DNA from: Pseudomonadota bacterium
GTDB lineage: Bacteria; Pseudomonadota; Alphaproteobacteria; Rhizobiales; Hyphomicrobiaceae
NCBI GenBank assembly: GCA_023423275.1
Contig: JAFAFW010000058.1
Location: 124,001-188,000 of the forward strand
Direction of reading: 5' to 3'
Length of the DNA stretch: 64,000 nt
Shown here: positions 1 to 9,001 of the stretch, one piece after another
How the letters are laid out: each line of letters opens with the position of its first letter
Numbering within the stretch: position 1 is the first letter of the stretch
Program-made: the position numbers and the translations under genes
The notes under the pieces: generated by a model
What the model was told of the DNA's origin: nothing
What the model saw: only the letters and a program-made list of their open reading frames with translations
The model's database searches: none

Positions 1-171
1 CTGGATCTCTGCCGAGCAAGGCGCTCGGCCGATGAAAGCTTTACAGGCCCCGCCAGGCTGCGCTGTTCCCCAAGGAACAGGCGGATGGACAGTCTGTCGC
101 CGCAAGTATGAAAAAAGCCCTTCCCGCCGGTTTGCGGAAAGGGCTTGAGACCTTGATCAGGCCGACGCGCG
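1..171. other. Intergenic flank at window start
   Basis: No convincing coding region is seen here. The only clear element is the terminator described separately at the right end of the stretch. Whatever lies to the left of the window may end here, but no gene end can be assigned. Confidence 0.5.
109..146 (-). terminator. Rho-independent terminator of the FAA hydrolase gene
   Basis: On the minus strand an 11-bp nearly perfect stem (arms about 136-146 and 115-125, one mismatch) is followed by a run of six T (positions 111-116 on the plus strand are A). It lies 25-60 bp beyond the stop of the minus-strand gene ending at 172. Confidence 0.85.
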
Positions 172-1020
172 TCAGGCGTCGCAGGCGATCACCTTCTGAG
201 ACTGCTCTCCGAGACCCTGGATGTGCAGCTTCATGACATCGCCGACCTTCAAATAGACTTCCGGCTTCATGCCGAGTCCGACCCCTGGCGGCGTGCCGGT
301 GGTGACGACGTCGCCGGGCTCCAACACCATGAACTGTGAAATATAGTGCACGAGGTGCTGGATGCTGAAAATCATGGTCCGGGTGTTGCCGGTCTGCATG
401 CGCTTTCCGCTGACGTCCAGCCACATATCCAGGTTCTGGATGTCTCCGGCCTCGTCTGACGTGACGAGCCACGGACCGAGCGGGCCGGACGTTTCGAAGC
501 ACTTGCCTTTCATCCACTGCCCGCCGCGTTCGATCTGGAAATGACGCTCGGACACGTCGTTACAGATCGCGTAGCCGGCGACGTACTTGAGAGCGTCGGC
601 TTCCGACACATAGCGAGCCCGCATGCCCATCACGAAAGCCAGCTCGACTTCCCAATCAAGCTTCTTGGCGCCCTTGGGCATCATCACATCGTCGTTCGGC
701 CCGACGATGCAGTTGGCGAGCTTATTGAACAGGATCGGCTCGGCCGGGATGGGCGAGTTCGTCTCCCTCGCATGGTCCTCATAGTTGAGACCGACCGCAA
801 TGAAGTTGCTGGGCCGCGCGACCGGCGAACCCAGCCGCGTGCCGGCCGGAACCGCCGGCAGTGATTTCAGATCAAGCTTGCGCAATTTGTCCAGCGCCGC
901 AGGGGCCAGATTCGCGCCGTCGAAGTCCGATACGTGGGCGGACACGTCGCGGATCGTGCCATCGGCATCGACCAGCCCTGGCTTCTCAGCACCAGGCGCA
1001 CCAAATCGAACAAGCTTCAT
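172..1020 (-). CDS. Fumarylacetoacetate hydrolase family protein
   Basis: This 282-residue protein has the FAH-family fold: a short N-terminal domain, then the catalytic core with GLNY-x2-HA (77-84), the metal-binding DWEVELA segment (122-128, Glu124 and Glu126), Asp155 in NDVS and TGTPPGVG near 251-258. Members hydrolyse or isomerise beta-diketo acids (acylpyruvases, 2-hydroxyhepta-2,4-dienedioate isomerase, ureidoglycolate lyase) using Mg2+ or Mn2+; which reaction applies cannot be read from sequence. The ATG is preceded by AGGAG about 10 bp upstream, and a strong terminator follows the stop. It is transcribed alone, divergent from the TPR gene, so context does not name a substrate. Confidence 0.9.
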   Translation of the reverse strand: MKLVRFGAPGAEKPGLVDADGTIRDVSAHVSDFDGANLAPAALDKLRKLDLKSLPAVPAGTRLGSPVARPSNFIAVGLNYEDHARETNSPIPAEPILFNKLANCIVGPNDDVMMPKGAKKLDWEVELAFVMGMRARYVSEADALKYVAGYAICNDVSERHFQIERGGQWMKGKCFETSGPLGPWLVTSDEAGDIQNLDMWLDVSGKRMQTGNTRTMIFSIQHLVHYISQFMVLEPGDVVTTGTPPGVGLGMKPEVYLKVGDVMKLHIQGLGEQSQKVIACDA

Positions 1021-1171
1021 GAGGTTTCGCTCCTAGATCGCACGTGTTGTGATAGGCTCTATCGGTAGGCCGATTGAAGCCAAGCGTAAAGAGGGCCGGT
1101 TTGTGAACAGCGCTTGTATCTCAAGCGTTAAGTGACAACCTTATCTGGTGACTGATCTCAACTGCAACGCG

Positions 1172-1693
1172 ATGCGGGGTTGGCCAGTGAGATTGCCTTT
1201 GCTTTTCCTGCTCTCCGTTGGGACGGCTACTGCAGCAGCCGCAGACCCTGCTGCCGACTGCAACCAATTCGCGGATTTTACACGCCAGATTCGCGGTTGC
1301 ACCGAATACATCCGAAGCGGCAAGACGCTCAGCGAGAACCTGGCCGTCGCCTATACGAACAGAGCGATCGCCTACGCCTCCCGAGGTGACAGAAAGAAAG
1401 CGCTGGCCGACTTCGGCGAAGCCATCCATCTGTCGCCTCAAAGCCCATACCCTTACTACAATCGCGCCAACGCCCTGTACGATCTGCAGGAATTTCATCG
1501 CGCGCTGGAAGACTACGATGCGGCCATAGATCGGGGTCCCGAGCTGGCGCTCGCTTATTACAACCGCGGCCTGACACACGAGAAGCTCGGCAATCGCGAG
1601 CAGAGCATCGAGGACTTCCAGAAGGCGGTCTCGCTCGATCCTGGCTCGCAACTGGCCAAGAAGCGCCTGGACAAGCTCGGCATCAAGCCTTGA
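1172..1693 (+). CDS. Exported tetratricopeptide-repeat protein
   Basis: From the ATG at 1172 the protein is 173 residues and opens with a typical signal peptide (basic start, hydrophobic LPLLFLLSV stretch, then small residues ending near ATAAAA), so it is probably periplasmic. An in-frame GTG at 1148 would add eight residues in front and is less likely. The mature part holds about three TPR units, with recurring A-x-A/Y-x-NRG/NRA-x-A-Y patterns (roughly residues 55-160), plus a cysteine pair near the mature N-terminus. TPR proteins act as protein-binding scaffolds; no partner is evident, and the neighbours are unrelated metabolic genes. It ends 20 bp before the convergent MFS gene. Confidence 0.8.
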   Translation: MRGWPVRLPLLFLLSVGTATAAAADPAADCNQFADFTRQIRGCTEYIRSGKTLSENLAVAYTNRAIAYASRGDRKKALADFGEAIHLSPQSPYPYYNRANALYDLQEFHRALEDYDAAIDRGPELALAYYNRGLTHEKLGNREQSIEDFQKAVSLDPGSQLAKKRLDKLGIKP

Positions 1694-1713
1694 TTGCTTT
1701 CCCCCTCGACGCG

Positions 1714-2958
1714 TCAGGCGGCTGCTGGCTGCAGCGCCCGCTTGCGTACCAGCAGCCACGCGATGATGGCCACGTTCAAGAGGTTCCAGAGAATGCCGTT
1801 GACGAACGCAGCCTGATACGAACCCGTCGCATCATACAGGACCCCGGACAACCATCCCCCTAACGCCATGCCGACCATGGTGGACATCAAGACGGTCCCG
1901 ACCCGTGATCCCGCGACACTCGGCGGGAAGAATTCGCGGATCACGATCGCATAGCTCGGCACAATGCCGCCCTGGAACAAGCCGAAGAGAGCAGAAATCA
2001 TATAAAGAGATGGCAGTCCGTCGAAGGGAACATAAAGGACGAGCGCCAGAGCCTGCAGGCTCGAGCCGAGAAGTACGGTCCCCAGCCCGCCAATCTTGTC
2101 GGCGATCCAGCCCGAAATCAGACGGCTGATGACCCCGAAGCCGAGCATCAGGGACAGCATCTCCGCGCCCCGCGCCGCGCCGTAGCCGAGATCGCCGCAG
2201 TAGGCCACGATATGCACCTGCGGCATAGACATCGCGACGCAACACGAGACGCCAGCGATCACCAGCAGGGCGAGGAGAGCGTTCGACGAAATACCCAGTC
2301 GGCTCTGGGCACCGGCCGCCGCGATCGCCGCCGCCGACAGCTCCTGACGCGGAGACGGCCGCCGCAACGCGAACGACAGCGGAATCATGGTCGCAACGCA
2401 AACAATGCCGATGATGACATGGGCCTGCCGCCAACCAACCGTTTCGATCAGATGCTGCACGATGGGAGGCCAGATTGTGCCAGCCATGTAGCTGCCGCTC
2501 GCACAGATGGCGACCGCGATGCCGCGCCGGCGAATGAACCAGTGTGAAATATCGGCGATCAGAGGGGCAAACGCGACGGAGCAGCCGAAAAAGCCCAGCA
2601 CCAGGCCGTGCAACAGTACGAACTGCCAAAGATTTGTAGCTTGGCTGGTGCCGATATAACCCAGACCCAGGGCCAGCGCCCCGCCAATCACCGGATAGAC
2701 GATGCCGTACCGATCGACCAGCCGGCCCATCATCACGCTGCCGAGCGCGACGGACAGCAGCGTCACCGTATAAGGGAGCGAAGCATCACCGCGATCGACA
2801 CCGAACTCCGCCTGCACGGCCGGCAAGGCGACGACGACCGACCACATGCCGACGCTCCCGATCGTGCCGATCAGAAACGACGCCGTCAGACGCAACCAGG
2901 CGTAAGTGGATTCGACTTCGCTGATGCCAGCGCCAACATCCGTGTGACGGCTGCTCAT
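1714..2958 (-). CDS. MFS transporter, OxlT/monocarboxylate-like
   Basis: About 414 residues with twelve predicted membrane segments. The loop between segments 2 and 3 carries the MFS motif A as GRLVDRYG, and the second half has the matching GWIADKIGG. The overall pattern resembles the oxalate/formate and monocarboxylate antiporter branch, so a small organic anion is a plausible substrate, but this is inference. I place the start at the ATG 2958; a TTG at 2976 is an upstream alternative. The gene is monocistronic, convergent with the TPR gene and downstream of the ketopantoate-reductase-like gene on the same strand. Confidence 0.85.
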   Translation of the reverse strand: MSSRHTDVGAGISEVESTYAWLRLTASFLIGTIGSVGMWSVVVALPAVQAEFGVDRGDASLPYTVTLLSVALGSVMMGRLVDRYGIVYPVIGGALALGLGYIGTSQATNLWQFVLLHGLVLGFFGCSVAFAPLIADISHWFIRRRGIAVAICASGSYMAGTIWPPIVQHLIETVGWRQAHVIIGIVCVATMIPLSFALRRPSPRQELSAAAIAAAGAQSRLGISSNALLALLVIAGVSCCVAMSMPQVHIVAYCGDLGYGAARGAEMLSLMLGFGVISRLISGWIADKIGGLGTVLLGSSLQALALVLYVPFDGLPSLYMISALFGLFQGGIVPSYAIVIREFFPPSVAGSRVGTVLMSTMVGMALGGWLSGVLYDATGSYQAAFVNGILWNLLNVAIIAWLLVRKRALQPAAA

Positions 2959-3151
2959 GGCCGACCGCACTCCCAAGACCGTCTCTCATCCCAACAAGCG
3001 CGCCTTTAACGATCGCGACGCGTCGTGTTTTCATTTCTGCTTAAAGCGCAGGCAGATGTAGTCGAAATATTCGGGCGGCGCGAGCCGAATGATAGGCTGT
3101 CACAGTCCGCCGTTGCATACCGGGGATGCTCTGCGCGCCGGGACATCACAC

Positions 3152-3188
3152 AAAAAATAGCCGGCAGGCACAATGGCGCCTACCGGCC
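3152..3188 (-). terminator. Rho-independent terminator after the ketopantoate-reductase-like gene
   Basis: A 10-bp stem with one mismatch (arms about 3160-3169 and 3178-3188) is followed on the minus strand by a T-rich tract (A run at 3152-3157 on the plus strand). It lies 36-70 bp past the stop at 3224. Confidence 0.8.
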
Positions 3189-3223
3189 CGGATCAATTGA
3201 AACGGCAGACCTGTCGAGAAGGC

Positions 3224-4294
3224 TCAGGCTGCCTTCTTCCGATTGTTCTCCAGCCAGCCGTTCACCAGCGCGACCGTCTGATCCAGCGCATCGAGTTGCA
3301 TCCCCTTCTGCGCAGCGATGGTCTTCACGAGAAGATCGACACGCTCGATGTTCGGCGCCCCGTTCGCCAGGGCGCGCGCCGCGGATGACGGGCTGCCGAG
3401 CGACAGCGCCGCGTTGGCATATTTGTCGAACGGCACCATGTCGTCGGCGGACGCGCCGAGCAGCGTGCACAGCTTCACGACCCAATCGTAGACAGCTCGG
3501 GACTCGTCGATATTCGAATGCACCGCTTCTTTGATGGGTCGCATCCCGTCCTTCTGGACACAGCGGTAGTTGCCGGCGATCAGCATGGCCCACTTGGCCA
3601 TCGGCACGAACACCGAATCATGGACTTTGAGCTTCACCGGCAGTTCGATCGGCTTGCCGTCGACCTCGAACCGCGACGCGGCAATGTCGGCTTCGAGCTG
3701 GCGCAGTATGGCGGTGTCGGCATCCGACTCGAAGCGGGCTGATTTGAAGTTCGTCGGCAGGCGGACCTGCAGCACGTTGACCTTCTCCTCGGGCGGCCGG
3801 AACGCCTGCGGATCGGGGCTGCACAGCGTCAAGGTCGCCGGATCGAAGCTGTCCCACACGGTCGCGTCGGTGTAGCAGGGCCGGCAAGCTTCGGCGTCAA
3901 CGTTCGGAATACGCTTGATATAGGGCAGCGGCGGCATGTTCATGATCGACATGCAGGGAACGCGCGACTTGGCGACGGCATCGAGCAGTTCGCGCACGCC
4001 CGACGAGCGGTATTGCGGCTCCTGCATGGCCAGAGCGACCAGGTCATAATCCGCAGGGTTCACGGCACCGGGGCCGGCTGCGGTCATCTTGCCGGGGAGG
4101 TTGCGCGAGTTGATCTCGACAAGCCCTTCGCGGCCCTTCACCGGCATGCGGACGATGGCGCCTTCCGTGTTCATCAGCTCTGCCTCGGCGGGGAGGCAGA
4201 TCAGTTTCACCGAATGGCCTGCCAGGGCCAGTTTCGTACCGAGCAGAGAGCCGTAAGATGCTCCCATGATCAGGATATTATAGGTTTTGCTCAT
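3224..4294 (-). CDS. Ketopantoate reductase-like (ApbA/PanE family) dehydrogenase
   Basis: This 356-residue soluble protein begins with a Rossmann nucleotide-binding segment (ILIMGASYGSLLG, residues 7-19), followed by an NADP-type acidic/basic loop, and has a helical C-terminal half with a KWAMLIAGNYR segment resembling the PanE/ApbA C-terminal domain. PanE proper reduces 2-dehydropantoate to pantoate for coenzyme A synthesis, but this protein is longer (about 300 is usual) and has diverged, so another 2-oxo or hydroxy acid is possible. It is monocistronic, with its own terminator, 154 bp from the hemerythrin gene. Confidence 0.65.
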   Translation of the reverse strand: MSKTYNILIMGASYGSLLGTKLALAGHSVKLICLPAEAELMNTEGAIVRMPVKGREGLVEINSRNLPGKMTAAGPGAVNPADYDLVALAMQEPQYRSSGVRELLDAVAKSRVPCMSIMNMPPLPYIKRIPNVDAEACRPCYTDATVWDSFDPATLTLCSPDPQAFRPPEEKVNVLQVRLPTNFKSARFESDADTAILRQLEADIAASRFEVDGKPIELPVKLKVHDSVFVPMAKWAMLIAGNYRCVQKDGMRPIKEAVHSNIDESRAVYDWVVKLCTLLGASADDMVPFDKYANAALSLGSPSSAARALANGAPNIERVDLLVKTIAAQKGMQLDALDQTVALVNGWLENNRKKAA

Positions 4295-4324
4295 GGAGCG
4301 CCCTCCGCCTTGTTCCAGAATGCG

Positions 4325-4350
4325 GTGCGGCCGCCGGTTGACGGCCGCAC
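4325..4350. other. Perfect 9-bp inverted repeat between two minus-strand genes
   Basis: Arms 4325-4333 (GTGCGGCCG) and 4342-4350 form a GC-rich hairpin with an 8-nt loop. No T-tract follows on either strand, so it could be a weak terminator for the hemerythrin gene or a leader hairpin of the downstream gene. Confidence 0.5.
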
Positions 4351-4448
4351 CCTTTGATTCTGGTTCTATTCAGTAAGCCGCGGCGTTGCAATCGGGGGCG
4401 CGCTAAATCTGCCGGTGTGACGGACTCTCCAGCCGAAACGGGCTGTTC

Positions 4449-5009
4449 TCAGGCAGCAGCACTCCCGCGCCAGCTTTCCAGGGCGCGGCCGATACCCGCA
4501 AATCGGGCCTCGGTGTCCCGCTGCACAGGATCGGCCAGGCCCGTCAGAGAGACCTCGATCTGCGACCAGTCGTTATCGTTCAGGCTCTCCTCGGCCAGCC
4601 TGAACAGCTGTTGGTCTTCCCACGCCAACTGGCGCCGCTCGCTTTCGATGAAGGCCAGCGCCGCGCTCAAAAAGCGGTCCTCCGCGTCGTGCGGCTCGAT
4701 GAGCAGCCGGACCACGGCCCGAGAGAACCGGCCGAGCTCCTTGTTGCTGACCTCGTGCGCCTTCTCAAGCGCCGCAAGGGCGTTCTGGGCATCCGGGTTG
4801 CGATCTGCCGCGCGGCGCAGGATCAGCTCTTCCTTGGGATGATGAAAGAGGTCCGGAAAGCTGCGGAAATATTCAGTGATCTCGAGCAGCAGATCACCGT
4901 TCGGTTGGCGGTCGTCAGCAACGAGTTCGATCTGTCGCTGAAGCATTTCGAGGAGCTTGCGCATCGTGCGGTGCTCCGCACGCAGTTCCTCCAAGATACG
5001 CGATACCAT
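4449..5009 (-). CDS. Hemerythrin HHE cation-binding domain protein
   Basis: A 186-residue all-helical protein. Candidate di-iron ligands follow the HHE pattern: His13 (AEHRTMRKLL), His56-His57 with Glu60/61 (FHHPKEEL), His85 (EKAHE) and Glu131 in WEDQQLF. Such proteins bind O2 or NO or store iron, and cluster with stress and redox functions in many bacteria. The length fits a single HHE domain with a short C-terminal tail that also contains helices. It is monocistronic and divergent from the second MFS gene, across an AT-rich interval with a 12-bp palindrome. Physiological role is not determined by context. Confidence 0.85.
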   Translation of the reverse strand: MVSRILEELRAEHRTMRKLLEMLQRQIELVADDRQPNGDLLLEITEYFRSFPDLFHHPKEELILRRAADRNPDAQNALAALEKAHEVSNKELGRFSRAVVRLLIEPHDAEDRFLSAALAFIESERRQLAWEDQQLFRLAEESLNDNDWSQIEVSLTGLADPVQRDTEARFAGIGRALESWRGSAAA

Positions 5010-5156
5010 GGACGTCCTCCAATGCAGGTCTTTGTCTTGCCCGCTTCGTAGACGTCATGAATTTAGACCCTCCGGAGTTTCTGCCAAATCACGAAGTACA
5101 ACAAATGTAATATTCTCCCCAACTTGATCTGCTGCGCTGCAGATCTTTCGCTGCAC

Positions 5157-5168
5157 TGCAAATTTGCA
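5157..5168. promoter_or_regulatory. 12-bp perfect palindrome in a divergent promoter region
   Basis: TGCAAATTTGCA is a perfect palindrome lying about 150 bp from the hemerythrin start and about 100 bp from the MFS start. Related half-sites (TGCGCAAAT at about 5175-5183) sit close by. It looks like an operator, but no cognate regulator is encoded in the window. Confidence 0.4.
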
Positions 5169-5267
5169 TTCCTGATGCGCAAATAGCGGTACTACAGACA
5201 TTTGAGCGCAGTATTTTTCCCGCCTTGGTCTTGCAATGCAGCATCAGCACGTGTCTGGTGTCCGTCG

Positions 5268-6482
5268 ATGAACATGATCGAACAGCCGGCGCAGGCTTCC
5301 CGGGATAATTCCTTACTTCTTGCTTTGCTCGCCCTGAGCTGTTTTGCGGGCGCGCTGTCACTGCGCATCATCGATCCGATAGTGCCGGAAATCGGCCGCG
5401 ACATGAGCGTGGCCGTGACGACCGTCGCGTTGTTGGCCAGCGCTTTCGCTTTTCCCTATGCCCTCAGCCAACCGGTTCTCGGCCCACTCGCCGACGCCAT
5501 CGGCAAGGCGCGCGTGATCAAGACATGTCTGTTCATTCTCACCGTCATGATGATGCTGTCGGCGGTCGCACCGAACATCGAGATCCTTTTCATTTCGCGC
5601 ATCGCTGCGGGTGTTGCCGCAGGCGGGATTATTCCGGTGGCCCTCGCCATGGTCGGCGATCGGTTCGATCTGGCGGAGCGCCAGGTCGCTCTCAGCCGTC
5701 TTGTCATGGCGGCGATGTTCGGCCAGCTCGTCAGCGCGATGGGAAGCGGCCTTATCGCTTCGCTCTCGAGTTGGCGCGTGGCCATGGCCGCCATCGGCTG
5801 CGTGTCTCTTGTCGCGCTGGTCGCCATGCTGGCCAAGTTGCACGCGAGACCACAGGCGAAGCGGCAGAAGTTCACGCTTGCGAGGTCGAAGGCCGGCTAC
5901 GCGGATATCTTCGCAAATCCACGCGCGAAGTTCTGTTACCTGGCCGTCTTCGTAGAAGGCCTGACGATCATGGGCATGCTGCCTTACGTCGCCACCCTGC
6001 TGGAAGCGCGTGGCGCGGGCGGCATCAGGGAAGCAGGTATCGTCGTCGCGGGCATCGGTATTGGAGGTGTCGTCTACGGCTTTCTCGTCCGCATTATGAT
6101 GAAGCGGCTCGGCGGGATGTTCAACCTCATGCGGCTCGGCGGTCTGGTCGCCGCCGCAGGCTACATCATCTTTTCGCTGCAAGGCTCGTGGCAATCGGAG
6201 CTGCTTGCATTCATGATCGTGGGAGTGGGCTTTTTCATGATCCACAACCCGCTGCAAACACAGGCAACGGAGCTGGCGCCGCATGCCCGCGGCTCAGCAG
6301 TGGCGTTGCATGCGTTCTTTTTCTTCCTCGGTCACGCGGTCGGCCCCGTCCTGTATGGAGCCGGATTCAACCTGCTTGGCGTCTTCCCCGTCATTCTGAT
6401 AAGTGCCGCCGTCATGGCCGCGCTCGGCTTGTTCACCGCACAAAATCTGGAGCGCCTGAGCACCGCCCCGGCTAACGGCTAG
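5268..6482 (+). CDS. MFS transporter, drug/sugar efflux type
   Basis: Using the ATG at 5268 the protein is 404 residues with twelve predicted membrane segments, beginning MNMIEQPAQ. A TTG at 5202 would add 22 poorly hydrophobic residues and is less likely. Motif A appears as GPLADAIGKAR after segment 2, and the early LRIIDPIVPEIGRDM stretch is typical of DHA1-type efflux permeases (Bcr, AraJ-like). Substrate unknown. It is transcribed alone from the AT-rich interval shared with the hemerythrin gene, and its stop overlaps the stop of maeB by four bases (CTAG). Confidence 0.85.
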   Translation: MNMIEQPAQASRDNSLLLALLALSCFAGALSLRIIDPIVPEIGRDMSVAVTTVALLASAFAFPYALSQPVLGPLADAIGKARVIKTCLFILTVMMMLSAVAPNIEILFISRIAAGVAAGGIIPVALAMVGDRFDLAERQVALSRLVMAAMFGQLVSAMGSGLIASLSSWRVAMAAIGCVSLVALVAMLAKLHARPQAKRQKFTLARSKAGYADIFANPRAKFCYLAVFVEGLTIMGMLPYVATLLEARGAGGIREAGIVVAGIGIGGVVYGFLVRIMMKRLGGMFNLMRLGGLVAAAGYIIFSLQGSWQSELLAFMIVGVGFFMIHNPLQTQATELAPHARGSAVALHAFFFFLGHAVGPVLYGAGFNLLGVFPVILISAAVMAALGLFTAQNLERLSTAPANG

Positions 6483-8794
6483 CGCGCTGCACGCTGTGCC
6501 GACGCCTCGAGGGCATCTGCAATAGCCACCGCGCTCATGTTCAGCAGTCCGCGCACCGTCACTGACGGTGTCACGATGTGAACCGCCTTGTCCGCACCGA
6601 GCAGCATCGGGCCGAGCACGACGGCACCCGAGATGACCTTGAGCAGGTTGAACGCGATGTTCGCCGCGTCCAGCGTCGGCATGATGAGCAGGTTGGCTGC
6701 GCCCTTCAGCTTCGAATGCGGAAAGATCTCTTCCCGGATGAACGGTGACAACGCGGCGTCGGCATGCATCTCGCCTTCCACCTCGATGCCGGGCGCCCAG
6801 TCCGCGAGAATACCCAACACGTCACGCATCTTGATCGCTGACGCCGTATCCTCGGAACCGAAGTTCGAATGCGAGAGCAGGGCGATCTTCGGCTCGATCC
6901 CGAAGCGGCGCACCTCCTCGGCTGCAAGCAGGGTGATCTCAGCGAGATGCTCCGGCTCCGGATCATCGTTGACGTAGGTATCGGCGATGAACAACGGACC
7001 GGACGGCAGAATGATGCCTGACAGCGCAGCCAGCCCGCGGACACCGCCGCGGCGACCGATGACCTGAGAGACATGCCGGAGCTGGGTTTGATAGCGTCCC
7101 ACCGCTCCGCAGATCATCGCGTCGGCATCGCCCCGCTTCAGCAGAAGGCCGGCGATGACCGTCGACCCCGCGCGTACAATGCGGCGAGCATGGCTCGGTG
7201 AAATTCCGCGGCGCTCGACAAGCCGGCAGTATTCCTCGGTCATCACCGGGATGCGCGGATCGTTCTCCTGGTCGAAGATGTCGAAATCCTTGTCGACCTG
7301 CATGCGCAGTCCGAGATGTGGCAGCAGTCGCAGAATGTTCCCGCGGCGGCCAACCAGAACCGGACGCGCCAGCCCCTCGGCAATGACCTGCTGAGCCGCT
7401 TGCAGAACATATGGATGCTCGCCCTCGGCATACACGAGACGCTTGCCGCGATCACGATGTCCAGCCTTCGCCGCCTCGAAAATCGGCCGCATGAGGAAGC
7501 CGGAGCGATAGATGAAGCTGGAAAGCTTCTCCTTGTAGGCGTCGAAGTCGGAGATCGGCCGGGTGGCGACACCACTGTCCATCGCCGCCTTCGCGACCGC
7601 AGGTGCAATCTCGGTGATCAGGCGCGGATCAAAGGGCTTGGGAATGATGTATTCCGGACCGAAGAGAAAACTCTCCGCCCGGTAGGCCGATAAAACGATA
7701 TCGGATGCCTCGTCCTCGGCGATACCCGCAAGCGCGACGACGGCGGCCTTCTTCATCTCTTCATTGATGGTGGTGGCGCCGACGTCCAGCGCGCCACGAA
7801 AGATGAAGGGAAAGCACAGAACGTTATTGATCTGGTTCGGATAATCCGTGCGGCCGGACGCGATGATGGCGTCCGGGCGTACCGCCTTGACGTCTTCCGG
7901 CATGATTTCCGGAACCGGGTTCGCCAGTGCGAACACCAGCGGCTTCGCGGCCATGCTGGCCACCATGTCCTTGGAGACAATGCGTCCGGCGGACAGGCCG
8001 AGGAAGATGTCAGCCCCGGGCATCAGATCGGCCAGCGTGCGGGCATCGGTTTTCTGGGCGAAGGGAGCCTTGTAGGCGTCCATCAGCTCCTTGCGTCCGG
8101 CAAAGATGCAGCCCTTGATATCCGCGATGAAGATGTTCTCCCGCTTCAGGCCCAGTGAGACCAGAAGGTTGAGGCAGGCCAGCGCCGCGGCTCCCGCCCC
8201 CGAGCAGACGAGCTTGACATCGCCGATCGCCTTGCCGACGATCTTCAGACCATTGAGGATGCCGGCCGCCACGACGATCGCCGTTCCATGTTGGTCGTCA
8301 TGGAACACGGGAATCCGCATACGCTCCTTCAACCGGCGCTCGATCTCGAAGCACTCGGGCGACTTGATATCCTCCAGGTTGATGCCGCCGAAGGTCGGCT
8401 CCAGCCGCGCAACGGCCTCCACGAACGCGTCGACATTCTTTTCGTCGACCTCGATATCGTAGACGTCGATCCCGGCGAACTTCTTGAAGAGAACCGCCTT
8501 GCCTTCCATCACCGGCTTGGAGGCCAGGGGACCAATATCGCCTAGTCCGAGAACGGCCGTTCCGTTGGATATAACGCCCACCAGATTCCCGCGCGCCGTG
8601 AGACGCGAGACCATTGCCGGATCTTCGGCGATCGCCAGACAGGCATGCGCCACGCCCGGTGAGTAGGCAAGAGCCAGATCGCGCTGGTTGGCGACAGGCT
8701 TGGTCGACTGGATCGTGATTTTCCCGGGCGGATCGGCTTCGTGATAGTCGAGCGCCGCTTTCCTGGATGCAGCCTCGTCAGTGGTATCGGCCAT
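6479..8794 (-). CDS. maeB: NADP-dependent malic enzyme with phosphotransacetylase-like domain
   Basis: This 771-residue protein is the long two-domain malic enzyme of proteobacteria. The N-terminal ~430 residues are malic enzyme: YSPGVA near 44-49, the DDQHGTA segment, a nucleotide-binding VCSGAGAAA motif and the FPFIFRGALD region. The C-terminal ~330 residues are the phosphate acetyl/butyryltransferase-like regulatory domain, starting around KRLVYAEGEHP. It oxidatively decarboxylates malate to pyruvate with NADPH formation; in related enzymes the C-terminal domain mediates acetyl-CoA inhibition. I start at the ATG 8794 (MADTTDEA), with AAGG just upstream; longer in-frame extension shows no homology. 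It is divergent from the Mrp operon. Confidence 0.95.
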   Translation of the reverse strand: MADTTDEAASRKAALDYHEADPPGKITIQSTKPVANQRDLALAYSPGVAHACLAIAEDPAMVSRLTARGNLVGVISNGTAVLGLGDIGPLASKPVMEGKAVLFKKFAGIDVYDIEVDEKNVDAFVEAVARLEPTFGGINLEDIKSPECFEIERRLKERMRIPVFHDDQHGTAIVVAAGILNGLKIVGKAIGDVKLVCSGAGAAALACLNLLVSLGLKRENIFIADIKGCIFAGRKELMDAYKAPFAQKTDARTLADLMPGADIFLGLSAGRIVSKDMVASMAAKPLVFALANPVPEIMPEDVKAVRPDAIIASGRTDYPNQINNVLCFPFIFRGALDVGATTINEEMKKAAVVALAGIAEDEASDIVLSAYRAESFLFGPEYIIPKPFDPRLITEIAPAVAKAAMDSGVATRPISDFDAYKEKLSSFIYRSGFLMRPIFEAAKAGHRDRGKRLVYAEGEHPYVLQAAQQVIAEGLARPVLVGRRGNILRLLPHLGLRMQVDKDFDIFDQENDPRIPVMTEEYCRLVERRGISPSHARRIVRAGSTVIAGLLLKRGDADAMICGAVGRYQTQLRHVSQVIGRRGGVRGLAALSGIILPSGPLFIADTYVNDDPEPEHLAEITLLAAEEVRRFGIEPKIALLSHSNFGSEDTASAIKMRDVLGILADWAPGIEVEGEMHADAALSPFIREEIFPHSKLKGAANLLIMPTLDAANIAFNLLKVISGAVVLGPMLLGADKAVHIVTPSVTVRGLLNMSAVAIADALEASAQRAAR

Positions 8795-8984
8795 CGACCT
8801 TGAATTCCTTCCTGCACGAGCCTCCACCGCTTTCGCGTCTTGCGGAACCGCTGTCTGTGGGAAGCCCAAAGTTCCTCCATACGTCGCACGCCACGACGCG
8901 CTTTGCAAAGGCCCAGAGCAGCCGGCGGGCGCGACATCAAACGCCACGCAATTTCAGTCGGCAGACCTCGAAATCGGCGATCAA

Positions 8985-9001
8985 CTTGATATAACGGGTC
9001 A
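8985..9001 (+). promoter_or_regulatory. Possible -10 element directly in front of mrpA
   Basis: TATAAC at 8990-8995 lies seven bases before the mrpA ATG, with an in-frame stop at 8987-8989 and no good Shine-Dalgarno sequence between. If it is a real -10 box the transcript would start at or within a few bases of the initiation codon (leaderless). No convincing -35 element is visible. Confidence 0.3.

Noticed and set aside
1061..1074. 5-bp inverted repeat ATCGG/CCGAT between the FAA hydrolase and TPR genes
   Set aside because: Stem too short for a confident regulatory call.
3016..3025. 10-bp palindrome CGACGCGTCG upstream of the first MFS gene
   Set aside because: Too short and too GC-rich to distinguish from chance in this genome; not reported as an operator.
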